A DNA stretch of 45,379 nucleotides. It comes from Microcaldota archaeon. GTDB lineage: Archaea > Micrarchaeota > Micrarchaeia > Micrarchaeales > CABMGC01. The position numbers and the translations under genes were made by a program. Under the pieces are notes generated by a model that did not search any database, was not told where the DNA came from, and was given only the letters and a program-made list of their open reading frames with translations. The stretch covers positions 1-45,379 of the forward strand of contig JAJZND010000023.1 in the NCBI GenBank assembly GCA_021848025.1. The letters run 5' to 3'. The stretch's first letter is position 1. Each line of letters starts with the position of its first letter. Positions 7,657-15,864 of the stretch are shown here, one piece after another.

Positions 7657-9072
7657 CTACCCTACTCCGCCGCTTGTATCCAGCTTTATCAGCCTCCTGA
7701 GCTCCAGGGAATATTCCATCGGAAGGACCTTGGTAAGGTCTTCTATGAAGCCCAAGACTATCATTGCGATGGCGTCGTCTTCAGGTATGCCTCTGGACAT
7801 GAGATAAAAGATTTCTTCGTCGCTGATCTTCCCGACCTTCGCTTCGTGGCTTATTGTGGCGTCATTTCTGTTTATCTGGTTGTATGGGAAGGTGTTGGTT
7901 TTCGCATTTGCATCAAGCAGAAGCGCATCGCAGGAGACATGGGCCTTCACATTCGCTGCGTTTTTGGCGATATGCATCAGGCCTCTGAATGTGGTAACTC
8001 CGCTTCCCTTTGAAACGCTCTTCGAGATTATTTTCGATGTTGTATTGGATGCGAGGTGGTAGATCTTGCCGCCTGAGTCCTGTATCTGGCCTTCTCCTGC
8101 AATCGCTATCGAAAGCACCTCCCCTTGTGAACCTTCACCTTTAAGGAAGATTGACGGGTACTTCATGTTCACCTTGCTGCCTATATTCGCATCTATCCAC
8201 TCCACGCGTGCATTCTTCCCTGCATGAGCGCGCTGCGTGACAAGGTTGTAGACATTTTTGTACCAGTTCTGTATCGTGACATACCTTATATGAGCATTGT
8301 CAAGGGCGACCAGCTCTACAACCGCAGCATGGAGAGCATCTTCAGAGTATATGGATGCTGTGCAGCCCTCTATGTAAGTTACGTCTGCGCCTTCATCCGC
8401 TATTATCAGGGTCCTCTCGAACTGGCCCGAGCTCTTCGCATTTATCCTGAAATAAGCATTGAGCGGCATGGGCACCTTGACTCCCTTCGGCACATATATG
8501 AAACTGCCGCCGCTGAATACTGCGGTATTGAGTGCAGCGAACTTATTGTCGGTAGGCGGTATTATAGTGCCAAAGTACTTCTTCACCAGCTCAGGATACT
8601 TTTGTACGGCAGTGTCCGTGTCTATAAATATGACTCCGATGTCTTCCAGCTCTTTTTTAATGTGCGAATACACGACTCCGCTGTCCATCTGAGCCTCTGC
8701 GCCTGAGAAGAACTTCCTCTCGGCTTCAGGAATGCCCAGCTTGTCGAACGTGTTTTTTATATCTCTATCCATTCCTTCCCAATCTTTCGACTCTTTGGCT
8801 TTCGGCTTCATATAGTAATAAAAATCGTCGTAGTTCAGCCTGCTTAAGTCCGCTCCCCACATTGGGGTGGGCTTTGCATGGAAGAGACGAAGGCCTGTCA
8901 GCCTCTTTTCCAGCATCCAGTCAGGCTCCTTCTTGGATGCAGAGATGAGCCTTACCACCTTCTCCGATAAGCCTTTAGGGAATTCCTCATATTCGACGGC
9001 CTCCTCGTTAAATCCATAAAGCTCACGGTAATCCCTCTTTTCTACTATCTCTTCTAAGTGTTCATTTGCCAT
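7657..9072 (-). CDS. sufB: Fe-S scaffold subunit SufB
   Basis: The main scaffold on which clusters are built in the SufBCD complex. In 471 residues the essential C-terminal pair is present: C381 in VSCDALLLD and E410 in SHEAKVG, spaced 29 residues as in E. coli SufB C405/E434. The family ending ISDEEIFYLMSRGIPEDDAI follows. It starts at ATG 9072 with AGGTAAG just upstream as a possible ribosome site, 23 nt after the regulator gene, as the second gene of the operon. Confidence 0.96.
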   Translation of the reverse strand: MANEHLEEIVEKRDYRELYGFNEEAVEYEEFPKGLSEKVVRLISASKKEPDWMLEKRLTGLRLFHAKPTPMWGADLSRLNYDDFYYYMKPKAKESKDWEGMDRDIKNTFDKLGIPEAERKFFSGAEAQMDSGVVYSHIKKELEDIGVIFIDTDTAVQKYPELVKKYFGTIIPPTDNKFAALNTAVFSGGSFIYVPKGVKVPMPLNAYFRINAKSSGQFERTLIIADEGADVTYIEGCTASIYSEDALHAAVVELVALDNAHIRYVTIQNWYKNVYNLVTQRAHAGKNARVEWIDANIGSKVNMKYPSIFLKGEGSQGEVLSIAIAGEGQIQDSGGKIYHLASNTTSKIISKSVSKGSGVTTFRGLMHIAKNAANVKAHVSCDALLLDANAKTNTFPYNQINRNDATISHEAKVGKISDEEIFYLMSRGIPEDDAIAMIVLGFIEDLTKVLPMEYSLELRRLIKLDTSGGVG

Positions 9073-9095
9073 AAACTTACCTAAAAAATGCCTGT

Positions 9096-9467
9096 TTAAA
9101 CACGGCTCTCTTTAACTGAGGAGAATTCGCATTCAAATCCGTTCACATTGCTGCACAGCATGCAGATGCATCTGTTAAGGGCGTCCTTCTTCCCATTCAT
9201 TATCTCCTTGGCGTATTCGTCTATAATCTGCTTGTCAAGCCTGGCCTCCATGGCCTTGACTTTTTCTGAGTACTTTCCAGAAAGGTACTTGCTTATCGCT
9301 GCCTGCGTTATGCCTACGTACTCTGCAATCTGGCTCTCCTTTATCCTGTATTTCTCCCTCATTTCCTTTATCAGCGCTAATCTTACTGCAGGTATTACTT
9401 CTTTCTCAGCAACTTCGTATCCGCTTGCCACTAAACCACTTATTATAACTCTGTTATATAAGGACAT
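9096..9467 (-). CDS. XRE-type HTH regulator with four-cysteine tail, likely suf operon sensor
   Basis: A 123-residue predicted transcription factor resembling the archaeal COG2522 group. The helix-turn-helix is at about 44-63 (ESQIAEYVGITQAAISKYLS). The C-terminal tail carries C100-x-C102-x2-C105-x7-C113, a plausible Fe-S or metal site. It is the first gene of the suf operon. By analogy with IscR and SufR, it may bind a cluster and adjust suf transcription, but this is inference; a zinc site is the alternative. It starts at ATG 9467; the TATA box at 9481-9489 is rather close, so a later start such as GTG 9431 is possible. Confidence 0.8.
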   Translation of the reverse strand: MSLYNRVIISGLVASGYEVAEKEVIPAVRLALIKEMREKYRIKESQIAEYVGITQAAISKYLSGKYSEKVKAMEARLDKQIIDEYAKEIMNGKKDALNRCICMLCSNVNGFECEFSSVKESRV

Positions 9468-9480
9468 ATAAACTAGAACA

Positions 9481-9489
9481 TTTATAAAG
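9481..9489 (-). promoter_or_regulatory. TATA box upstream of the suf operon
   Basis: CTTTATAAA on the minus strand is the only good TATA element between purF and the regulator gene. Its centre is only 18 nt from ATG 9467, so transcription may start slightly inside the assigned gene. Confidence 0.4.
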
Positions 9490-9518
9490 CTTAATGGCCT
9501 GCGACTAACCTTCTTTAC

Positions 9519-10982
9519 CTAATTCCGGCGTTCGCTTCTTGGCAGCAGTTCGACAGGCTGCGAATACAAGCCTGTAGTGCATTCATAGCAGAGACTCTTC
9601 ACTGGCATTCCGATTGCAGAAGCATGATCTTCTTTGCTTATGTAAAATACATGATCAAAGCCCAGCTTCTTTGCCACGTCCCCGCTTTTAGCCACAAGTT
9701 CTTCGGTGTAAAAGTCATTGCCGTAAGGGCAACCGCTTATTATAGGCGGATGCCCTACTGCCAGATATACCTCAAAAGCACCTGCAGCTCTTAGTTTCTC
9801 AGCCTGTCGCATGGCTGTCGTACCCCTAACCACACTGTCATCCATCAAGAGAACGCGCTTTCCTTCCACAACAGCGCGGACCGGGTCAAGTTTGGCCTTT
9901 GTCATTCTCTCCCTATCTTCCTCAGAAGGCATCATATACACTCTGTGCCCTATGTATGGATCCCTCCTGAGGCCCAGCTTAAAAGGCACCCCGGTCTCAT
10001 CGTGATAACCTATGGCTATGAGAGTGCCGGAATCAGGCACGCCTATAACTATCAGGTTCTCTTTGCTTCCACCCGGCAGATACCTTTTGCCTATAATGTG
10101 TCCTATCTCCTCCCTGATTTCGTAAATAGATCTGCCGTTTCCGTCAGAAACAGGCGACTCAAAATATGAGTCTATCCTTTCTTTGTAAGATGCCTGAAAG
10201 GAACAATGCCCTGCAGCGGCTTTGAAAATAATACTTGAATCAACTCTATTTCCATCGAGCACTACCATCTCCCCTGCAGCAATGCGGCGATAGTCCGGCG
10301 CATTTAATTTGGCCGGTTCAAATGCGACTGTCTCAGAAGAGACAAACCAGCCTGCATCGTTGCCTCCAATCCACAGTGGCATTTTGCCGTATCCGTCCCT
10401 GACTGCAAGAAGACCTTTCCTGCTTCCTGAAGAGAACAAGACAACCATGGAATACGATCCCGGAACATCCTTCAGCGCTTTGCTTATTGCCTCCTCAATC
10501 TCAAGATTTGGTTCCCTCCTCATTGTTTCAGCAATGAGGATGCCTGCTATTTTTGTGTCAGAAGAGTGGTTAGCCTTATCCCTTCCGATTCCCAAGTCTC
10601 TAGCTATCTCCATTATATTTGGGAAATTTCCGTTATGGCTTATCGCAAATTCCGTGCCGTTGACTTTGTATCCGAAAGGCTGTGCGTGTTCGAATCCATT
10701 TCCAGCAGAAGTTCCATACCGCGTTTGCCCTGTCCCAAATCTGCCGTAAATTGGCTTTTTGAAGATTTCAGAGTCCATCATTGCAGGTCCCTTGCCCCTC
10801 ATTATTCTAATCCCCTCTTGCAGCCTAAGAAATGCAGTCCTTCGTTGCTCGAGCGCTGCAAACCCGTGCGATTCCTCGCCCCTGTGGGTAAGACTCGTCA
10901 TGCCGGTCGCAGCAAAGGAATCCAACCGGCCTTCACGCTTTAACGCTACTCCAAATACTCCACAGCCCACTAGTACACCCAT
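9519..10982 (-). CDS. purF: Amidophosphoribosyltransferase PurF
   Basis: First committed step of purine synthesis: PRPP plus glutamine to phosphoribosylamine. The N-terminal glutamine amidotransferase domain begins at C7 (CGVFGVAL), so six residues must be removed to expose the catalytic cysteine. SLTHRGEESHG follows. The PRPP-binding motif VLLMDDSVVRGTT lies near 377-389. Cysteines in SGCPYG and in LCYECTTGLY match the ligands of the B. subtilis-type [4Fe-4S] cluster. The length of 487 is normal. It lies just downstream of and parallel to nothing in its own operon; the suf operon follows on the same strand, a probable client-supplier pairing. Confidence 0.93.
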   Translation of the reverse strand: MGVLVGCGVFGVALKREGRLDSFAATGMTSLTHRGEESHGFAALEQRRTAFLRLQEGIRIMRGKGPAMMDSEIFKKPIYGRFGTGQTRYGTSAGNGFEHAQPFGYKVNGTEFAISHNGNFPNIMEIARDLGIGRDKANHSSDTKIAGILIAETMRREPNLEIEEAISKALKDVPGSYSMVVLFSSGSRKGLLAVRDGYGKMPLWIGGNDAGWFVSSETVAFEPAKLNAPDYRRIAAGEMVVLDGNRVDSSIIFKAAAGHCSFQASYKERIDSYFESPVSDGNGRSIYEIREEIGHIIGKRYLPGGSKENLIVIGVPDSGTLIAIGYHDETGVPFKLGLRRDPYIGHRVYMMPSEEDRERMTKAKLDPVRAVVEGKRVLLMDDSVVRGTTAMRQAEKLRAAGAFEVYLAVGHPPIISGCPYGNDFYTEELVAKSGDVAKKLGFDHVFYISKEDHASAIGMPVKSLCYECTTGLYSQPVELLPRSERRN

Positions 10983-11010
10983 TAAACAGTCTCTATCTTT
11001 CAGCTCCTGA

Positions 11011-11018
11011 TATAAAAG
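11011..11018 (-). promoter_or_regulatory. TATA box of purF
   Basis: CTTTTATA on the minus strand is centred about 32 nt from ATG 10982, giving a very short leader. Confidence 0.5.
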
Positions 11019-11080
11019 CGTTTTCCCGACTCCTATATCAGTACCTTAATGCAACCGCGCTATACTATCAGTTGTAAAGA

Positions 11081-11090
11081 GTTAATATAT
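11081..11090 (+). promoter_or_regulatory. TATA box of rad50
   Basis: GTTAATATAT is centred about 33 nt before ATG 11119, which predicts a start site near 11112 and an almost leaderless mRNA. Confidence 0.45.
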
Positions 11091-11118
11091 TTTCCATTAC
11101 GGAATACCTTATGTTTAC

Positions 11119-13425
11119 ATGATTACTTCCATGGAGCTTGAAAACTGGAGAGCCCACGGTTCCACAAAGATAGAGTTCGCCAAGGGTACGAACATACTCA
11201 TAGGCCAGATGGGCGCAGGCAAGAGCTCTATAATGGATGCGCTCTCATTTGCCCTGTTCGGCACATTTCCGAGCATCAAAAATAGAAAGATTGCGATAGG
11301 CGACATAATAAGCAACAGGCCATCGCAAAAGAGCATCGCAAAGGTAAGCCTCTCATTTACGGCAGGAGAAGATTCATATAAAGTGGAGCGCGAGATCTCC
11401 CTAAAGGAACCGGCCAAGGCAAAGCTGGAGAAGAACGGCAGGTACGTGCAGTCGCAGCCGCAGCGTGTGACAGAGGAGATAGAGAAAGCGCTCAAAGTGG
11501 ATTACGACCTATTTTCAAGGGCCATATACTCGGAGCAGAATAAGATAGATTATTTTCTGGAACTTAATTCATCGGCAAGGAAGAAACAGGTAGACAACCT
11601 GCTTGGCCTTGACAGGTTCTCAACGGCTCAGGAGAACGCTACAAGCCTTATTAACAGGCTAAAGGAGATGATAAGCGAGAGCGAGCGCATCGCATCCGGC
11701 CTTGATTCCGTAAAAATAGCAGCACAGCTCAAAGTTCTTGAAGATGAGCTTAAGCATGGAGAGGAGGAGCAGGAATTGTTAAGCGGTAGAATAGAGAAGA
11801 TAAACAAGGAGAAGGCTGATATAAGCAGGAAGCTGGGCAGCATAAAAGAAGCATATGCTAAAAAGCAGAGTCTGGGCAAGGAGATTGCAGGTGCGAAGAG
11901 CAAGCTTGAAGTGATAAACAGGGAGATAAGCAAGCTGAAAGCAAAGGAGCTGCCTGAAAAAGCGGTGCTGGAAAGGGAGATAGCAGCGAAGGAGTCTGCA
12001 CTTCAAAAAGCGAGAGACGAGGAGAAACAGATACTGAACAGGCTCCAGCAGATCCAGACCAGGAAGGTGCGTGCAGAGCAGGCTCTTGCGAAGGCACATA
12101 AGGATATGGCTGAAAGGGAATCCTTGGAAGCCGTATTAAAAGACAAGAGCAGTAGTTCTGTAAGAAGCAATATAGAGGAGTCCAGCAAAGAGCTGGAAAT
12201 GCTGCAGAAGGAGCTTGCATCATGCGAAGCGCAGTCGCAGGAAGCAAGAAAATGGGTTGCGGAGCTGGAAAAGCACGTAAGCAGGTGCCCGGTGTGCGAG
12301 AGGGATCTCACAGATGAGATAAAGGCAATGCTGATAAGCAGGAAGAAAGAAGCAGCAGAATTATCTGCAGCAAAGGCCGCAGGCATAAAGGAAGCAGTCT
12401 CGAAAAAGAGGAATGAGATAAATGCATTTGAGAAAGAGCTGCGAATGCTGGTCATTGCAGAAGAAAAGCTTAAGCTGTTCGGAGATATCGGCAAGGCAAT
12501 TGCAGAGTCAGAGAAGGAGCTGGCGGGCGCAGCAGCAGAAGAGAAAACATACAGTCAGTTTCGTATTTCAAAATCCGAAGAAGTATCCAAGGCGTCCGAA
12601 ATCCTGGCAGGCCTGAAGGCTTCCAGGGAAGCCATAGAGCGGTATTGCTCTCTTGAAAAGGAAAGGTCAAAGACCGAGACAGAGATACTGGAAAAGGAAA
12701 AGTCAATAAGCGAAATAACTGCTGATCAGAAAGACATTGATGAAGCAAGCGCCGAGTTCGTAAAGATAAGCGAGGAAGCAAGCAAGACAGCAGCCATGCT
12801 CTTAAATATAGGCAGGGAGCTGAAAGATAGGGCAGCCCAGATAAGCGAGAAGAAAGCAGAGGTTAAGAAGATAGAGAACATATACAAGGAAATAAGCCAG
12901 AAGAAGGCCGTAATAGAGGATATTTCAAAATTCAAGAACGCATTGCAGGAGACGCAGCTTGTGCTAAGGACAAGGCTGATCAATGCAATAAACGAGATAA
13001 TGCAGAATATGTGGCCGGAGCTGTATCCATACGGCGATTACAGCGGAGTAGCGCTCATACCTTCTGAAGATGATTACGTACTGCAGCTTAAAGTGCGCAA
13101 GAACGGCGAAGAAGCATGGACTGACGTAGAATCAATAGCAAGCGGAGGGGAGAGGAGCATAGCCTGCATAGCAATGCGCGTAGCTTTCGCGCTTGTGCTG
13201 GTTCCAAACCTTAAGTGGCTTATACTGGATGAACCAACGCACAATATAGACAAACAGGGAATAGACAGCTTTGTAAATGTCTTCAGTGAGACTCTGCCCA
13301 AAGTGGTAGACCAGATATTCATAATAACGCATGACGAGCAGCTCAAGCAGATATCAAACGGGAAAATCTACCTGCTCAGCAGGAATAAGGAAGCGGGCGA
13401 AGCTACATTCATAGAGGAAGCGTAG
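11119..13425 (+). CDS. rad50: Rad50-type double-strand-break repair ATPase
   Basis: An SMC-like ATPase that bridges DNA ends. The N-terminal lobe has Walker A GQMGAGKS (29-36) and the Q-loop SEQNKIDYFL. Long coiled coils flank a zinc hook, C390-P-V-C393, through which two molecules dimerise. The C-terminal lobe has ASGGERSIACIAM, Walker B LKWLILDEPTHNID and the H-loop FIITHDEQL. The length of 768 is somewhat short for archaeal Rad50 because the coils are shorter. No mre11, herA or nurA lies beside it, which is unusual because these normally form one operon. An SbcC-like label would be equivalent. Confidence 0.93.
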   Translation: MITSMELENWRAHGSTKIEFAKGTNILIGQMGAGKSSIMDALSFALFGTFPSIKNRKIAIGDIISNRPSQKSIAKVSLSFTAGEDSYKVEREISLKEPAKAKLEKNGRYVQSQPQRVTEEIEKALKVDYDLFSRAIYSEQNKIDYFLELNSSARKKQVDNLLGLDRFSTAQENATSLINRLKEMISESERIASGLDSVKIAAQLKVLEDELKHGEEEQELLSGRIEKINKEKADISRKLGSIKEAYAKKQSLGKEIAGAKSKLEVINREISKLKAKELPEKAVLEREIAAKESALQKARDEEKQILNRLQQIQTRKVRAEQALAKAHKDMAERESLEAVLKDKSSSSVRSNIEESSKELEMLQKELASCEAQSQEARKWVAELEKHVSRCPVCERDLTDEIKAMLISRKKEAAELSAAKAAGIKEAVSKKRNEINAFEKELRMLVIAEEKLKLFGDIGKAIAESEKELAGAAAEEKTYSQFRISKSEEVSKASEILAGLKASREAIERYCSLEKERSKTETEILEKEKSISEITADQKDIDEASAEFVKISEEASKTAAMLLNIGRELKDRAAQISEKKAEVKKIENIYKEISQKKAVIEDISKFKNALQETQLVLRTRLINAINEIMQNMWPELYPYGDYSGVALIPSEDDYVLQLKVRKNGEEAWTDVESIASGGERSIACIAMRVAFALVLVPNLKWLILDEPTHNIDKQGIDSFVNVFSETLPKVVDQIFIITHDEQLKQISNGKIYLLSRNKEAGEATFIEEA

Positions 13426-13432
13426 GAGCACG

Positions 13433-14452
13433 CTATCTATTCTTGTCCCATTCAAACTTCCTGTAATGCTCAATCATGTCAAGATTTCTGAAAGGGTACA
13501 GGCCTTTAACAAGCCCGGTCACTCTCGCATACTTTATCTGTATGTTTTCTTCGCTATAAATCTCTTTATGCGATTTTATTGCAAACTCGACTGCTTCTTC
13601 CTTGTTCTGGAAGATGCCTATTCCAAAGAACCTGTAACTGCCGCTCATAGGCGCAAGCAGCTGGAAGCTGTTCAATAGCGGCATATCCTTGTCAAAGGTC
13701 TGATAATATTTCCTGACTTTAATGGCTCTGAGCTGCGAGGTTCTGTTGAAATTGTAGTTGACTGCAAATGCTATCACATAGTCCATGGGCGGCCTGTTTA
13801 CCGCGATGGTCAACCTCTTTATAATGCCCTTCTTGAAAAGGGTAAAGATCCTGTAGTGCAGTGTAGTCCTATTTATCTTCAACTCTTTTGAGAGTTTCAC
13901 TGAGCTGGCCCTTCCGTCTTTGTTCAGTGCATTTATAATTTCCTTGTCCATTCTGTTGATGTTCTTTGATGCTCTGTATACAAGTTCCCCGGATATGGGA
14001 AGATAACCAAAATTAGTCAACATAAGCTCGCTTGGATAAATCTCGACATTGAAGTCTCCGAGCTTTCCGGGAAGAAGGCTTTCCCATATTATGTAATCCA
14101 TCGGATCTGGCGTAACCACATGCAGTATCAATCCAAAATCACCCTCGCAATAGTATGCGTTAGAGACAAGAGGATCGTTGCAGAAGATCTCTTTGAGCTT
14201 TTTCAGAGAAGGCTTCTTCAGGAACCGCACTATCACTATGTGGCGCTGGTTAAATCCCAGCTTGTCCTCATCTACCTCGACAATGAATCTTATGTCATAC
14301 CTGCGCACAAGCTCTCTGATATACTTGACTACTGTTATTCTGGAGCACTTCGCATCTTTCGCGATGCTGCTTACCGGTGCCCTGGAATCTTCACTCAGGG
14401 ATCTAAGTATCGCTTTTTCCCTGAAGCTGTAATTTACATCCGAACTCGCCAT
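13433..14452 (-). CDS. Lrp/AsnC-like regulator with two winged-helix domains
   Basis: A 339-residue predicted transcription factor. The first HTH is at about 10-48 (ILRSLSEDSRAPVSSIAKDA, then SRITVVKYIREL). The second is near 167-205 (DKEIINALNKDGRASSVKL, then INRTTLHYRIFTLFKKG). Each is followed by a ligand-type alpha/beta segment. Duplicated Lrp proteins of this kind occur in archaea; the ligand is unknown. A perfect 10-bp inverted repeat brackets its TATA box, which points to autorepression. It is divergent from the coiled-coil gene at 14593 and convergent with rad50, ending 7 nt away. Confidence 0.85.
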   Translation of the reverse strand: MASSDVNYSFREKAILRSLSEDSRAPVSSIAKDAKCSRITVVKYIRELVRRYDIRFIVEVDEDKLGFNQRHIVIVRFLKKPSLKKLKEIFCNDPLVSNAYYCEGDFGLILHVVTPDPMDYIIWESLLPGKLGDFNVEIYPSELMLTNFGYLPISGELVYRASKNINRMDKEIINALNKDGRASSVKLSKELKINRTTLHYRIFTLFKKGIIKRLTIAVNRPPMDYVIAFAVNYNFNRTSQLRAIKVRKYYQTFDKDMPLLNSFQLLAPMSGSYRFFGIGIFQNKEEAVEFAIKSHKEIYSEENIQIKYARVTGLVKGLYPFRNLDMIEHYRKFEWDKNR

Positions 14453-14483
14453 AGTTTTCGCTCTTTATCAAATCTCTTCGTAC

Positions 14484-14519
14484 AATATGCCAAATTAATA
14501 TTATTTAAATTGGCATATT
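14484..14519. promoter_or_regulatory. Inverted repeat bracketing a TATA box (putative Lrp-like operator)
   Basis: AATATGCCAA (14484-14493) and TTGGCATATT (14510-14519) are exact inverse complements. The 16-nt AT-rich space between holds TTTAAATAAT on the minus strand, a TATA box for the regulator at 14452. A dimer bound to both arms would exclude TBP. Confidence 0.6.
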
Positions 14520-14555
14520 TATAAGCTATCACTATAAGCTAAATTCATGCCGTAT

Positions 14556-14568
14556 CTAAATATATATA
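14556..14568 (+). promoter_or_regulatory. TATA box of the coiled-coil gene
   Basis: CTAAATATATATA is centred about 30 nt upstream of ATG 14593, a standard archaeal spacing. Confidence 0.5.
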
Positions 14569-14592
14569 ACAAAAGGGAATGAAGGTTTTGCA

Positions 14593-15807
14593 ATGTTCTT
14601 TGATAGGGGAAATGGCGGCAGTCAGGAGGTGCATCTTAATGAGATAAGAGGCATGGCAAACCACCTTCTGAACCAAAAACTGACTCAGCTTGAAGAGAAA
14701 GGATCCTACATAACTGGCAGCTTCGGCGAATATCGCAAGCAGTTTCTTGGCGCTTGCGTAAAGCTCGAGAAACTCAATGCCGAGCCTGACACTGAAGATA
14801 TCTACATACAAAATACAAGCTCGCTCTCGAGCCAGAAGAGCTCCTATGCCAAGTCGCTAATGCGCATAATGGAAGATTATTCTGAAATAGCAGAGGCCGA
14901 GAATGTCTACAGGAAATACGAATCGGTACTCTCATCAATGGAGGGCATCATAAACAGCATCATGAAGTCTAACAACGCCTTCAGGCTCCCGTTCCTGGCA
15001 TACTCAAAATACCTGGGCGACTTCAAGAAAATCTTTGCCGGAATGGAGCGGCTTACCGCCAGCTTGAAAATGGAGCTCGAAAGGAACAGGGGCAAGTTTA
15101 TGGAGTACGAGAACATAGTGGAGGAAGTAAACAAACTTCTCAGCCTGGATGCAGAGATGAACGATATGGCAGACAACATAAAGAAGCTTGAATCAGATTC
15201 ATCGGCAGGCGCAAGCAAAGATGCCGGCATCGCGGATATAGAAAAAGAGATCTCAAAAAAGCGCGAAGAGCTTGCGCAGGTAAGGGAAAAAATTTCATCT
15301 TCATCATCTAGGATTACACACACGCTCTCCCCGCTAGAACGAATTGCAAGGAAATACGATCATGAGTTCGGAAAGAAAAGGCGCCTTTCAGAGATGATAA
15401 AAAATCCAAAAGCAGAAATTGCGAGCGAATCAGATTACAATGAAATGATTCGGCTTGTAAAGGATATGGAAAGTGCGATAAACTCGGGCAAAATTGATGT
15501 AAGGAATGATGAAGGCATACAATTTGCCATTTCCAGAGTCCTAAGCGCAGACGTATACTCTGAACTTTTGGTCATGAAGGACCTGAAGGACAAGGAGGTA
15601 ATCTTAAGCGGAGAGATCTCATCATATGAGCGGATTCTCGTAGAAGCGGAAAAAGAGAAAAACAGGGCTTCACATTACGGCGATGTGGTTTATGATATGA
15701 AGAGGAACTTAGAGACCATGGAGAAGGCAAGGCAGGCTGCAAAGCGGGAGATAGAAAGGTGCTTCATGGCGTATTACAAGAAGAAGGTTAATGTAATCCT
15801 CGAATAG
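14593..15807 (+). CDS. Coiled-coil protein of unknown function (404 aa)
   Basis: Not recognised as a named family. The sequence is almost entirely charged helix with heptad-like runs, notably about 165-260 (EEVNKLLSLDAEMNDMADNI and later IEKEISKKREELAQVREKI) and 330-395. A low-complexity serine run (SSSSSR) separates two halves. There is no P-loop, membrane segment or zinc motif. Neighbouring genes are a DNA-repair ATPase, a regulator and a helicase-nuclease, so a chromosome or repair scaffold is possible but unproven. Confidence 0.7.
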   Translation: MFFDRGNGGSQEVHLNEIRGMANHLLNQKLTQLEEKGSYITGSFGEYRKQFLGACVKLEKLNAEPDTEDIYIQNTSSLSSQKSSYAKSLMRIMEDYSEIAEAENVYRKYESVLSSMEGIINSIMKSNNAFRLPFLAYSKYLGDFKKIFAGMERLTASLKMELERNRGKFMEYENIVEEVNKLLSLDAEMNDMADNIKKLESDSSAGASKDAGIADIEKEISKKREELAQVREKISSSSSRITHTLSPLERIARKYDHEFGKKRRLSEMIKNPKAEIASESDYNEMIRLVKDMESAINSGKIDVRNDEGIQFAISRVLSADVYSELLVMKDLKDKEVILSGEISSYERILVEAEKEKNRASHYGDVVYDMKRNLETMEKARQAAKREIERCFMAYYKKKVNVILE

Positions 15808-15864
15808 CCGGGCCAAGAAGTCTGCTCAACTTAAGAGGGCCGAGGAGATGCGCCATTATCTATT

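Noticed and set aside
7489-8706. Long plus-strand open frames (160-174 codons) across sufB
   Set aside because: They lie wholly opposite the unmistakable sufB coding frame and their translations show no family features.
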